DNA of 64,000 nucleotides from Cryptomeria japonica (taxonomy: Eukaryota > Streptophyta > Pinopsida > Cupressales > Cupressaceae). The stretch spans positions 259,831,386-259,895,385 of the forward strand of contig NC_081406.1 of NCBI RefSeq assembly GCF_030272615.1. The letters run 5' to 3'. Both the position numbers and the translations under genes were made by a program. The notes under the pieces were generated by a model. That model ran no database searches, was not told the DNA's origin, and saw only the letters and a program-made list of their open reading frames with translations. Position 1 is the stretch's first letter. The number at the start of each line of letters is the position of its first letter. Positions 11,376 to 23,213 of the stretch are shown here, piece by piece.

Positions 11376-11835
11376 ATCCTAGGTCTTTAATCTTGAACTT
11401 TTCTTTGATCTCTGCTTGTTTTGATGTAGAAGCTTTCGAGGATTTTGGATCCACATATGCTGATGATGGAATTGCTTGTTGATTGGTTGGAATTGTTATT
11501 TCTGATTTAGGTTGCAAATTGTTGCAGTATATGAATGGATTTGGGTTAGCTTTGACGGTCACTTCCACTCCATTGTGTGGAAACTTGATACATTGATGAT
11601 ATGTAGATGGGACTGCCCTCATTTCATGAATCCAAGGACATCCTAGTAAGATATTGTATGTGAGATCTAGGTCTAGGACTTGACAAACCACATCCTTTGT
11701 AACTGGCCCAACTTTGAGAGGCAAGGTCACTGTACCTTTGGATGAATGCTCTTCATCATCATATGCCTTGATGGTAATTTTGTTTGTAGAATTCATAGCT
11801 TTGTCTGAATATCCCAATTGTTTAATAGTGCTCAA
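11314..11835 (-). pseudogene. Retropepsin-like protease, element 1
   Basis: Protease domain of the polyprotein. The active site itself lies just upstream of this frame, where the codons read LIDGGAGLNIC after a stop at about 11875-11877. The frame then has NKITIKAYDDEE, LDLTYNILLGCPWIHEM (the ILG-PW element) and the conserved tail VPSTYHQCIKFPHNGVEV. Element 2 reads through as one piece. A frameshift near 11320-11340 closes the frame before the linker. Confidence 0.75.
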
Positions 11836-11874
11836 TGTACAAATGTTTAGACCTGCTCCTCCATCTATCAGGAC

Positions 11875-12708
11875 TCATTTTATTTGATGTTTGTGTATGA
11901 AGGCTTCAAAGTGTAGTGGTGCATTATGTGGCTGACTTACGAAGGCATCATCGGCTTCTGTGAATGTAAGAGAGTGTGGAATGGAAAGGTATCCCACCAT
12001 GGCTTGAAACTGGTCAACGTTCAGATTAGTGGGGATAGAAGTGTCTCTCAAGATTTTGTCAAGAATGGCTTTATGTGCGGGGGATATGCGTAAGAGCTCA
12101 AGGATTGAGATAAGCACAGGTGTCTTCCCCAACTGTTCTACAAGATCGTACTCAGGCTTGGTTGATGAGGAAGCGGTGTTTTTAGCTAGAGCACCTTGCA
12201 AAGTGAATTTACCTCGATGAGTTGTAACATTACATTTATAGGTACGTTCGGAAGAAGATCCAATACCTTTTAGGACAATCTTGGGTCTTTGGGTAGAATT
12301 CTCAGGCGTTTTGTCCTTGATGATAATGGTAGAGACATAGTTGTCCATTGAAATGTGATTGATAGTTGAATCATAGTTATAAGATGCTCTGATATAATTG
12401 GTTTGGTCATCTGTGGCTTTAGCTTTTCCCTTGTCATGCTTTGGGAATGGTTCCTTAAATATCTCATGTTCTTGATTGGAGGAATGTCCTTCAATCTCAA
12501 TGTCACCTCTATCAATGAGATCTTGTATGATGTTCTTCAGTCGATGACAATTTCCCATTTTATGACCCTTGCTCTTGTGAAATTTGCAATACTCATCATC
12601 ATTCCACCAATTTGGTTTAACCTTTGGCTCATATGGAGGTAGATCTGGAATCATTATTATCTTGTTTGCCACTAGCTTCTCCAAAACTGATTCTAGTGGT
12701 TCTCCCAA
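11875..12708 (-). pseudogene. Gag C-terminal part with zinc-knuckle-like motif, element 1
   Basis: Continues the gag frame after a nonsense codon (TGA at 12724-12726 where element 2 has CGA). It holds WWNDDEYCKFHKSKGHKMGNC followed by HRLKNIIQDLIDRGDIE, the C-x2-H-x3-GH-x4-C type knuckle usual in the Tat and Athila groups. The following ~150 residues are Lys, Asp and Ser rich. It ends with a stop at HKHQIK just before the protease active site. Confidence 0.75.
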
Positions 12709-12723
12709 TGGAGTGTACTTCCT

Positions 12724-14353
12724 TCATGATTTGGAAGTTGTTTGAGTATTCACCTGATTGTTTGTAGAGCTTGATCCCGAAAATACAATTTTGCATCGCA
12801 CTGTATTGGCATCCACAACACCATCATTGATTGTGTTCTTGTTTTTATTCAAAAATCTTGGCTTGTCTTTTCCTTTAAAGTCATTTGTGTTTTCCTTGAA
12901 TATCTTAATGACTCCTTGTTCAATTAGGACCTTTTCTGTCGCTAAGCCTTTTTCAATGATGTCCTTGAAGGTGGACAAACAAGCTTTCCTTAGATCATAG
13001 CTAATGTCTTTGTTAACATTTTGGGTGAACATCTCTACCATTTGTTTTTGTGGAATTTCCCAAGAGCATCTACTGGCTAGGTTCCTCCATCTTTGTAAAA
13101 ATGATGCAAAAGATTCTCCATCCTTTTGCTTGGTGTTGCACAAAGTAGTGACTGATATGTTTGTCTCTATGTTGTATGAGAAATGTTGAATAAATGCCTC
13201 TGCTAAGTCACCCCATGACTTAATTCCATGTAAAAGTTGGGAGAACCATTCCATAGCTTGATCGCCTAGGCTCTGTGGGAATAATCTCATCAAATATGTC
13301 TCTTCTGCTACTATCTCAATGCAAGCTGTGAAAAATTGTCTTATGTGTGCCTTAGGATCCCCTTTTCCTATATACTTATCAAATTTAGGTGTCACAAAGT
13401 GTGTAGGAAAAGGAGGCATTGGAATGCTCTTGTCAAATGGATAAGAACATATGTCTCTCATTGTGTATGTTGGCTTCGGTGTATTTATGTCCTCCATTTT
13501 CTTTTGTAAGTCCCTGATTTGTTGCTCCAAATTGCTCTTAGGTGGAGATCAACTTCTTGGACCATACCTCATGCTTGAGGCACCAATTGGAGGAGAAGCA
13601 TGTTGCATATATGGATGATATTGATCATACACATGTTCATATGGAGGAGGTCTATAGTGATGCTGCATATATGGACAACTTGGTATAGATTCATGTTGAC
13701 GAACGAAATATCTATTTTGTCCATGTATACCATACTCTACAGGCATGTCATGTTCTAATGTGTTGCCCCCAAATTTGACACGGGATTTCCTTGTGTCCAA
13801 ATTTTGAGCATGCCTTTGAATATCCAATTGCTTTGGTGGTTGATCCTTAGCATTGATATGTTATTGAGCATATTTCTCTGCATAAGACTTCCATAAATGG
13901 TTTGCGAAGGTGAGTATCATATGCTTGACCATGTGTATGTGGGACCTCTGGTTTTTGAAACAAAGATGATGGTGATTCAGGCACAAGATGTGGTCTTATA
14001 TTGCCTCCACTATTAGGCCTCCTTTGATCCATGTTGGAGTGAGGTTGTTGCAAAGGTCGATTTTCCATTATTTGAGACATGTCAAAATCATGAGGTATCT
14101 TAGCTCCACTTTGTGCCATCATTTGTAATAAGTATTGTCTATCCCTCCTCATTATTTCCTCAACCAATCGATTGAAATGGGGATCCATAATGGATTCTTC
14201 CACATCTGGTGAATGTACTGAAAAGTTGTCCATATCATCATTATGTGTATCAATATTGTGTAGTGTCCATGTTCTCAACATTTGGAATGTTTCTATAGGC
14301 ATCCATGTCAGGTAATGTAGTATGATCAGAATTGAAAAAGATATCATTGTCAT
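12724..14353 (-). pseudogene. Gag N-terminal and capsid part, element 1
   Basis: Read on the minus strand the protein begins near 14290 and matches element 2 gag from about residue 8. Frames 13847-14353, 13549-13827 and 12724-13530 follow one another with small breaks, so it is frameshifted or stopped about three times. The Pro/His-rich N-terminus (PPYEHVYDQYHPYMQHASPP) precedes a capsid block with GKGDPKAHIRQFFTACIE, LFPQSLGDQAMEWFSQL and ESFASFLQRWRNLASRC, the Retrotrans_gag pattern. Confidence 0.8.
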
Positions 14354-16368
14354 ACTAATAAGAACTCATGTTTGCGGACTCTTGAGCCTCTTTAGTTTCT
14401 CTCCTAGATTTTTGAAGATGGGTTTCAACCATGAACTAGGTATTGACCGAGATGTGTGAGACTAGATGAAAATGGAAAAAGTATGGAAGACCAAGGGTTG
14501 GATGGAATGTAAATGAATCTGAAGTGTACTTGCAATGTCCAAAGTGTAAGATCAAGTATGTGTGTAGTAGAGTAGGTGTGACTTCCAAAGAAAGGATAGT
14601 TTCTCTTGATGAGGTAAGTTGACCTTGACTCTAAGTAAGACCAAATGAGACCCAAAGGTGATAGACCTTGATGAGGGACCACTTAGCAAAATGTTGTTGT
14701 ATGTAGTGTGTTGACAAAGTATGATGAGGAAAAGCAAGTGACCTTTTGACTCAAGTTTTGACAAATGTGAATGTAATGTAAGGTGTAAAGCAATGATGGA
14801 CTTTGTGAGACCCAAAGACAGGTTGAATCCTAGATGAAAACCTGGAGAAATAACTTAGGAAGCTCAAGAATTCCAAAACTGATTGCTCTTGTTTGCTGGA
14901 CTGTAAAAAATTTTCAAGTTGTGAAGTTGTTGGTTGTGACCAAATCTGAATGTTTGACTGTTTTTCATGACAAGAGGACACAATGTTGATGAGGACTCAA
15001 TTTTTGCAAGTGTTTAGACTCAAAATGACTCCAAGAAAACTGTGTTGTTTGATGTAAAAATGTTTTGCATACACTTGAAGACACAAAAGCCACAATGTTT
15101 TGTTGTTTGGTCTTGAATGTTTTGAATGTTTAAAATAAGTCAAGCACAATTCTTATGGCTGGCCAAGACAATAGTTGTTGATCCCACATGAGGTTTTACC
15201 TCCGAGGCTACACTATTCAGAGCAGATACTTAGATGCTTGACCTCACTGGCTCCACCCTTGGCACTCACCTCTCGAGTCAGCCAAACATCAGTCCCCACG
15301 AAAACTCCTCATGGCGAACTTTGTATCTCTACTAAGAAACGTACATGTATGGGTCACTACCAGAGGTCCGACCTCCTGCCTCAACAGCTAGAAGGATTTT
15401 GGCTTCTAAAACAAAAAGGTGCTAGTAAGGGCATCCACTCATGTGGCCATACATGTGGCACTTTTAGCTCTGTAAATACATAAGGCTCCCAGACAGTAGA
15501 GGTTACGCCCTACAATTCATCAAATAAATTTGATCAAACGGGTTTATGGGGAGACATAGTGTCGGTATGAACTAATCAGCACACGTTATCCATAGTTTTC
15601 ACCATGAATATAGTTGTTTATAATGGTTCAGAAGAGGTGGGTTTTCCTCGCTACCACTTGGGTCATTCTCTTCTCACTAGTAATCCTAATGAACACACGG
15701 GAAGACAGACCCTCTAAAGATTAAACAAAAAGAGCCTATTGCTCAAGACACAAAAGACAATGATTCAAATTTAGTGCACCAATTGAAGTGTTTGCTAGTC
15801 TATGAAAATAAGGCACACAATAAAAATCCAAAAACCCTCACCAAGGACCTACAATAAATATTTATTAGTAGTTTGGATTGTTTGAAATAATCACCCCTTG
15901 CTGCAAGCACACAAGTTAGGTAAATTTTAGATCCAAAAGACTTTGTGAAATAGGGGCCTTCAACAATGCATTTTGTTGACCAATTCAAATATATGATTCA
16001 TCATAAAAAATACCATCTATAAAATTTTAAGAGATTTCCAGAAATGTAAGAAAATCCAAAAAATTCTCTCATTTTCTCTCAAAATTAATTTTTTATTAAA
16101 AATCATAAAAAATTCATAGAAAATGAAAATGTGCTCCTCCAAAAATTTTGAATTTTGGATTGAGAGCTCCTGATACTTTCTTCAACCTGCAAAAACAATT
16201 TGGTGCAAAATTTCCAATCCGTTTGTGAGATATGATCAAATCTCTCCAAGATCTTGATTTTGTGTCCAAAATCCTAGCTGCACAAGGTTATTCTCCAAAT
16301 TGTTTTACAAAACAACAATATAGGATTAGAAAAATCTGAAAAAAAACACAGATCTAACAAAAATCCAT
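14354..16368 (-). other. Long leader of element 1
   Basis: About 2 kb between primer site and gag, with no sense gene. 15175-15483 has a 102-codon plus-strand (antisense) frame, also partly open in element 2. 15640-15720 carries ACTTGGGTCATTCTCTTCTC, shared with element 4. 15990-16368 holds one copy of a ~300-bp unit present three times in element 2. Confidence 0.6.
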
Positions 16369-16386
16369 GTCCCATGGGGCTTGCCA
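16369..16386 (-). promoter_or_regulatory. Primer binding site, element 1
   Basis: On the minus strand TGGCAAGCCCCATGGGAC begins 3 bp inside the 5' LTR. It starts with TGG as required for pairing to a tRNA CCA end and resembles the element 4 site TGGCGCCCATCGTGGGAC in its second half. The tRNA is not identified. Confidence 0.5.
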
Positions 16387-16389
16387 AAA

Positions 16390-17169
16390 TGTTTATGGTG
16401 AAAATGGATAACAATAATAATGATATTGAAAGGCTAAATGAATTCAACCACAAAACCCTAGCCTAACAACAACAAAGATCCACCATAACATATGAAGATT
16501 ACCTAAGACAATGCAAATAAAATGAAATCACAAAGATTATACCATCACATGTCCAATAAGGTTTTGATCTTCATTCTTCCTATCTCCATTGATCTTGGTT
16601 GATATATTTGCTCTCAAATTTTATATGCACAAGAGCTCAATAAAGAACGGAATGTGGTTGCAAGTAGGATCGCATATAAAAGTGCAAAGTGTAGTGTAGT
16701 CAAGTAGTCAACGGGGGGGGTTTGATAATGAAGGAAGCATCTCCTTATATAGAAGACACTATATGAAATTGAGGGATAAGATTGAGAGGTGTAAAAGGAG
16801 GTCGGCTATGATTAGAGGGTAGGTAAAAGAAATAATAAAATAATGGAAGGGGTAGGTAGTGTATGAATTAAGAGATGAATAACATGTGTCATAGGTAGAA
16901 AAGGTTAATGAATTAATTAAATAAATAAATATTTATTTGATTAATAGAAGGAGTGAGATCAATTAAATAAATAAGATATTTATTTAATTTAGGAAAAGGA
17001 TAATTTAAATAAATAAATGTATTTATTTAAATCAGAAATAAGGTTAGAAGAGGATAAATGAATTAATTAAATATATAAAGATTTATTTAATTAATAGAAG
17101 AATTAAGTTTAGATAATTAAATAAATAAAATATTTATTTAATTAGACTGGACAATTTTGGGTGTCTACA
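16390..17169 (-). repeat. 5' LTR of element 1
   Basis: 780 bp; minus strand starts TGTAGACACCCAAAATTGTC at 17169 and ends ACCATAAACA at 16390. A TATATAAG box on the minus strand is at 16744-16751. Faces the 5' LTR of element 2 across 300 bp, so the two promoters diverge. Confidence 0.9.
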
Positions 17170-17469
17170 GCATCTATTACCTCTAAGAGGCTCAAAACTT
17201 GTCTTTCACTGATCCAAGTGGGTCCTCTACCTCTATACCATTTAAACACTCTCAAACAACATGTATCTAAGGTGCACAAGTCATTAAGTCTTCATTTGTC
17301 AAGACAACCCTAGTACTAGTCTTCAACTAGGCCTAGGCTCCTACTAGCCCTGCAAACACTGTTTTAGGCAGTTATCTCGCAAAAGCTGCAAAACACAAGA
17401 TAAACAAACCACAAATTAGGATACCCTTTTCATCCAACAATAACATGTCCAAGTCTTAGCCATTCTTAT
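17170..17469 (-). other. Unit B spacer between elements 1 and 2
   Basis: 300 bp of the unit B LTR-like segment, colinear with unit A at about 2688-2990. It starts with the right copy of the element 1 target duplication (GCATC) and ends with the left copy of the element 2 duplication (CTTAT). Confidence 0.85.
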
Positions 17470-18238
17470 TGTAGACACTGAAAATTGTCCAGTCTAATTA
17501 AATAAATATTTTATTTATTTAATTATCTAAGCTTAATTCTTCTATTAATTAAATATATCTTTATTTATTAATTAATTCATTTATCCTCTTCTAGCCTTAT
17601 TTCTCATTTAAATAAATATATTTATTTATTTAAATTATCATTTTCTTAAATTAAATAAATATCTTATTTATTTAATTGATCTCACTCCTTCTATTAATTA
17701 AATAAATCTTTATTTATTTAATTAATTCACTAACCTTTTCTACCCATGACACATGTCATTCATCTCTTAATTCATACACTGCCTACCCCTTTCATTATTT
17801 TATTATTTCTTTTACCTACCCTCTAATCATAGCCGACCTCCTTTTACACCTCTCAATCGTATCCCTCCATTTCATATAGTGTCTTCTATATAAGGAGATG
17901 CTTCCTTCATTATTAAACCCCTCGTTGACTACTTGACTACACTACGCTTTTGAACATAGGCGATCCTACTTGCAACCACATTCCGTTCTTTGTTGAGCTC
18001 TTGTGCACATAAAATCTGAGAGCAAATATATCAAACAAGATCAATGGAGATAAGAAGAATGGAGATTCAAACCCTATTGGACATGTGATGGTATAATCTT
18101 TGTGATTCCATTTTATTTGCATTGTCTTAGGTAATCTTCATATGTTATGGTGGATCTTTGTTGTTGTTAGGCTAGGGTTTTGTGGTTGAATTCATTTAGC
18201 CTTTCAATATTGTTGTTTATCCATTTTCACCATAAACA
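17470..18238 (+). repeat. 5' LTR of element 2
   Basis: 769 bp, starts TGTAGACACTGAAAATTGTC and ends ACCATAAACA. TATATAAG box at 17887-17894. 17495-17730 holds the run of AT palindromes. Its partner at 27147-27916 is 770 bp and clearly similar, with scattered substitutions. Confidence 0.9.
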
Positions 18239-18241
18239 TTT

Positions 18242-18259
18242 TGGCATGCCCTTTGGGAA
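18242..18259 (+). promoter_or_regulatory. Primer binding site, element 2
   Basis: TGGCATGCCCTTTGGGAA begins 3 bp after the LTR. It differs from element 1 at several positions, so one or both copies have drifted. Confidence 0.45.
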
Positions 18260-18390
18260 ATGGATTTTTGTTAGATCTGTGTTTTTCGTAGATTTTTCTA
18301 ACCCTATATTGTTGTTTTGTGAAACAATTTGGAGAATAACCTTGTGCAGCTAGGGTTTTGGACACAAAATCAAGATCTTGAAGAGATTTG

Positions 18391-19235
18391 ATCATATCTC
18401 ACAAACGGCTTGGAAATTTTGCACCAACTTTTTTTTGCAGGTTGAAGAAAGTATTAGGAGATCTCAATCCAAATTTCAGAATTTTTGGAGGACATTTTCA
18501 TTTTTTATGAATTTTTTATGATTTTTCATAAAAAAATAATTTTGAGAGAAAATGAGAGAATTTTTTGGATATTCTTGCATTTTTGGAAATATCACATAAT
18601 TATACACAGGATTTTTTCTTTGTGATTTTAATTTTGATGCAAAATATTTCCCTAAAAATCAGATCTTTAAAAATTAAGGTTTTTCCTTATTTTGATCAAA
18701 TCTCACAAATAGCTTTGAATTGTGACATCAATTTTTTTGTGTAGGTCAGGAAAAGTATTAGAAGAATTCAGTAAAAATTTTAGATTTTTTGGATCACTTG
18801 TTCAATTTATATGAATTTTTTATTATTTTTCATAAAAAAAATTAATTTTGAGAGCAAATTAGCAAATTTTTCAGATTTTCTTACATTTTTTGAAATATCA
18901 CAGAATTATACACAGGATCTATTTTTTGTGATTTTAAATTTGATGCAAAATCATTCCTCAAAAATCAGATCTTTGAAAATTAGGGTTTTGCATTATTTTA
19001 CTCATATCTCACAAACTGCTTGGATTTGTTATAGTATGCAAGTTTTGAAGACCATCAGGACTCTCCACTAAAAATTTTAGATTTTTTGGATTGATTTTGC
19101 ATTTTATATGAATTTTTTATGATTTTTCATAAAAAATTAATTTTTGGAGCAAATTAGCAAATTTTTTGGATTTTCTTACATTTTTGGAAATCTCTTGAAA
19201 TTTTACAGGTGGTGTTTTTTTATTATGAATCATAT
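18391..19235 (+). repeat. Three ~300-bp leader repeats, element 2
   Basis: Units start at about 18391, 18705 and 19001 with ATCATATCTCACAAAC or close variants, so the period is ~296-314 bp. Each carries AATTTTTTATGATTTTTCAT followed by TTTTGAGAGMAAATKAG-like sequence. Element 1 has only one unit. No coding content. Confidence 0.75.
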
Positions 19236-20956
19236 CTTTGAATTGGTCAACAAAATACATTGTTGAAGGCCCCTATTTCACAAAGTCTTTTGGATCTAAA
19301 ATTTACCTAACTTGTGTGCTTGCAGGAAAGGGTGATTATTTTAAACAATCCAAACTACTAATAAATCTTTGTTGCAGGTCCTTGGCAAGGGTTTTTGGAT
19401 TTTTATTGTGTACCTCATTTTCATAGACTAGCAAACACTTCAATTGGTGCACTAAAATTGAATCATTATCTTTTGTGTCTTGAGCAATAGGCTCTTTTTG
19501 TTTAATCTTTATAGGGCCTGTCTTCCCGTGTGGTCATTAGGACTACTAGTGAGAAGAGAATGACCTAAGTGGTAGCGAGGAAAACCCACCTCTTTAGAAC
19601 CATTATAAACAACTGTATTCATGGTGAAAACTATGGATAACGTGTGTTGATTAGTTCATACTAACATTATGTCTCCCCATAAACCCATTTGATCAAATTT
19701 ATTTGATAAGTTGTAGGGCGTAACCCCTACCGGCTGGGAGCCTTCTATATTTACAGAGCTGAAAGTGCCACATGTATGGCCACATGAGCGGATGCCCTTA
19801 CTAGCACTTTTTGTTTTAGAACCTAAAATCCTTCTAGTTGTTGAGGCAGGAGGTCGGACCTCTGGTAGCGGCCCACACACATACGGTTCTTAGTAGAGAT
19901 ACAAATTTCACCATAGGGAGTTTTCGTGGGGACTGATGCTTGGCTGACCTGAGAAGTGAGTGCCGAGGGTGGAGCCAATGAGGTCAAGCATCTAAGCATC
20001 CACTCTGAATAGCGTAGCCTCGAGGGTAAAACCTCATGTGGGATCAACAACTATTGTCTTGGCCAGCCATAAGAATTGTGTTTGACTTATTTTAAACATT
20101 CAAAACATTCAAGACTAAACAACAAAACATTGTGTCTTTTGTGTCTTCAAGTGTATGCAAAACAATTTTACATCAAACAACATATTTTTCTTTGAGTCAT
20201 TTTGAGTCTAAACACTTGCAAACATTGAGTCCTCATCAACATTGTGTCCTCTTGTCACAAAAAATAGTCAAACATTCAGATTTGGTCACAACCAACAACT
20301 TCACAAATTGGAAAAATTTTACAGTCTAGCAAACAAAGAGCAATCAGTTTCGGAATTCTTGAGCTTCCTAGGTTGTTTCTCCAGGTTTTCATCTAGCATT
20401 CAACTTGTCTTTGGGTCTCACAAAGTCCATCATTGCTTTACATCTTGCATTAAATTTACATTTGTCTAAACTTGAGTCAAAAGGTCACTTGCTTGTCCTC
20501 ATCATACTTTGTCAACACACTACATACAACAACATTTTGCTAAGTGGTCCCTCATCAAGGTCTATCACCTTTGGGTCTCATTTGGTCTTACTTAGAGTCA
20601 AGGTCAACTAACCTCATCAAGAGAAACTATCCTCTCTTTGGAAGTCACACCTACTCTACTACATACATACTTGGTCTTACACTTTGGACATTGCAAGTAC
20701 ACTTCAGATTCATTTACATTCCATCCAACCCTTGGTCTTCCATACTTTTTCCATTTCCATCTAGTCTCACACATCTCGGTCAATACCTAGTTCATGGTTG
20801 AAACCCATCTTCAAAAATCTAGGAGAGAAACTAAAGAGGCTCAAGAGTCTGCAAACATGAGTTCTTATGAGTATGACAATGATATCTTTTTTCAATTCTG
20901 ATCATACTACATTACCTGACATGGATGCCTAAAGAAACATTCCAAATGTTGAGAAC
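19236..20956 (+). other. Remainder of element 2 leader
   Basis: No sense gene. It is colinear with the element 1 leader. 19560-19590 carries AGAAGAGAATGACCTAAGTG, the complement of the leader segment shared with element 4. An antisense frame at 19823-20050 is the counterpart of the one in element 1 but is interrupted. Confidence 0.55.
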
Positions 20957-23076
20957 ATGGACACTACAAATAATAATGATACACACAATGATGATATGGA
21001 CAACTTTTTAGTACATTCAACAGATGTGGAAGAATCCATTATGGATCCCCGTTTCAATCGATTGGTTGAGGAAATAATGAGGAGGAATAGACAATACTTC
21101 TTACAAATGATGGCACAAAGTGGAGCCAAGATACCTCATGATTTTGACATGTCTCAAATAATGGAGAATCGACCTTTGCAACAACCTCACTCCAACATGG
21201 ATCAAAGGAGGCCTAATAGTGGAGGCAATAGAAAACCACATCTTGTGCTTAAATCACCATCATCTTTGTTTCAAAAACCAGAGGTCCCACATACACATGG
21301 TCAAGCATATGATACTCACCTTCATAGACCGTTATGGAAGTCTTATGTAGAGAAATATGCTCAATCACATATCAATGCTAAGGATCAACCACCAAAGCAA
21401 TTGGATATTCAAAGGCATGCTCAAAATTTGGACACAAGGAAACCCCGTGTCAAATTTGGGGGCAACACATTAGAACATGACATGCCTGTAGAGTATGGTA
21501 TAGATGGACAAAATAGATATTTCATTCCTCAACATGAATCTATACCAAGTGGTCCATATACGCAGCGTCATTATAGACCTCCTCCATATGAACATGTGTA
21601 TGATCAATATCATCCATATATGCAACATGCTTCTCCTCCAATTGGTGCCTCAAGCATGGGGTATGGTCCAAGAAGTCGATCTCCACCTAACAGCAATTTG
21701 GAGCAACAAATCAGAGATTTACAAAAGAAAATGGAGGACATAAATACACTGAAGCCAACATACACAATGAGAGACATATGTCCTTATCCATTTGACAAGA
21801 GCATTCCAATGCCTCCTTTTCCTACACACTTTGTGACACCTAAATTTGATAAGTATAGAGGAAAAGGGGATCCTAAGGCACACATAATACAGTTTTTCAC
21901 AGCTTGCATTGAGGTAGCTTTAGAAGAGACATATTTGATGAGATTATTCCCACAAAGCCTAGACGATCAAGCTATGGAATGGTTCTCCCAACTTCCACCT
22001 GGAATTAAGTCATGGGGTGACTTAGCAGAGGCATTTATTCAACATTTCTCCTACAACATAGAGACAGACATATCAGTCACTACTTTGTGCAACACCAAGC
22101 AAAAGATGGAAAGTCTTTTTCATCATTTTTACAAAGATGGAGGAATCTAGCTAGCAGATGCTCTTGTGAAAGTCCACAAAAACAAATGGTAGAGATGTTC
22201 ACCTAAAATGTTAACAAAGACATTAGCTATGATCTAAGGAAAGCTTGTTTGTCCACCTTCAAGGACTTCATTGAAAAAGGCTTAGCGATAGAAAAGGTCC
22301 TAATTGAACAAGGAGTCATTAAGATATTAAAGGAAAACACAGATGACTTTAAAGGAAAAGACAAGCCAAGATTTTGGAATAAAAACAAGAACACAGTCAA
22401 TGATGGTGTTGTTGATGCCAATACAGTGCGACGCAAATTCATTTTTTCTGGATCAAATCAGGTGAATACTCAAACAACTTCTAAATCACGAAGGAAGTAC
22501 ACTCCATTGGGAGAACCACTTGAGTTAGTTTTCAAAAAGCTAGTGGCAAACAAGGTAATCACTATTCTGTATTTTCCTCCATATGAACCAAAGGTTAAAC
22601 CAAAATGGTGGAATGATGATGAATATTGTGAATTTCATAAGAGCAAGGGTCATAAGACAGGAAATTGTCATAGACTGAAGAACATCATACAAGATCTCAT
22701 TGATAGAGGTGACATTGAGATTGAAGGACACTCATCCAATCAAGAACATGAAATGTTTAAGGAACCATTCCCAAAGCATGACAAGGGAAAAGCTACAGCC
22801 ACAGATGACCAAACCAACTATACCAAAGCATCTTATAACAATGATTCAACCATCAATCACATCTCGATGGACAATTATGTCTCTACCATTATCATCAAGG
22901 ACAAAACCCCTGAGAATTCTACCCAGAGACCCAAGATCGTTCTGAAAGGTGTTGGATCTTCTTCCGAACCTACCTCTGAATGTCATGTTACAACCCACCA
23001 AGGTAAATTCACTTTGCAAGGAGCTCCAGCTAAAAACACTGCTTCCTCATCAACAAGCCTGAGTATGACCTTGTAG
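20957..23076 (+). pseudogene. Gag, element 2
   Basis: Residues 1-397 (20957-22150) are open: an N-terminus with DPRFNRLVEEIMRRNRQYF, a Pro/Tyr-rich middle, a short coiled-coil-like LEQQIRDLQKKMEDI, then the capsid block with GKGDPKAHIIQFFTACIE and DQAMEWFSQLPPGIKSWGD. One base is missing near 22105 (CAAAAGATGG against CAAAAGGATGG in element 1), which ends the frame; a further stop lies at 22204. The frame resumes at 22249-23076 with the knuckle YCEFHKSKGHKTGNC. Start at 20957 is chosen because it precedes the conserved DPRFNRLVEE block; earlier ATGs exist. Confidence 0.8.
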
Positions 23077-23213
23077 AACAGTTAGGGAAGACACCCACGC
23101 TCATCTCCATCCTTGAGCTCTTATGCATATCCCCTGCACATAAAGCCATTTTTGACAAAATCTTGAGAGACACTGTTGTCCACACTGATCTAAATGTGGA
23201 CTAGTTTCAAGCC

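Larger units (their letters stand above)
6415..17169 (-). mobile_element. Element 1: non-autonomous Ty3/gypsy LTR retrotransposon
   Basis: 10,755 bp, minus strand. Ends are TG...CA on either strand; flanks are GCACC (6410-6414) and GCATC (17170-17174), a 5-bp target duplication with one transition. Order on the minus strand: 5' LTR (16390-17169), primer site, long leader, gag, protease, integrase C-terminal tail, non-coding 3' region with tandem repeats and an antisense PMD fragment, polypurine tract, 3' LTR (6415-7143). The RT, RNase H and integrase core are absent. Shared with element 2, so the deletion predates both insertions. Confidence 0.9.

Noticed and set aside
15175-15483. 102-codon antisense frame in the element 1 leader, with a partner in element 2
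   Set aside because: Interrupted in element 2 and without a recognisable domain; mentioned under the leader only.
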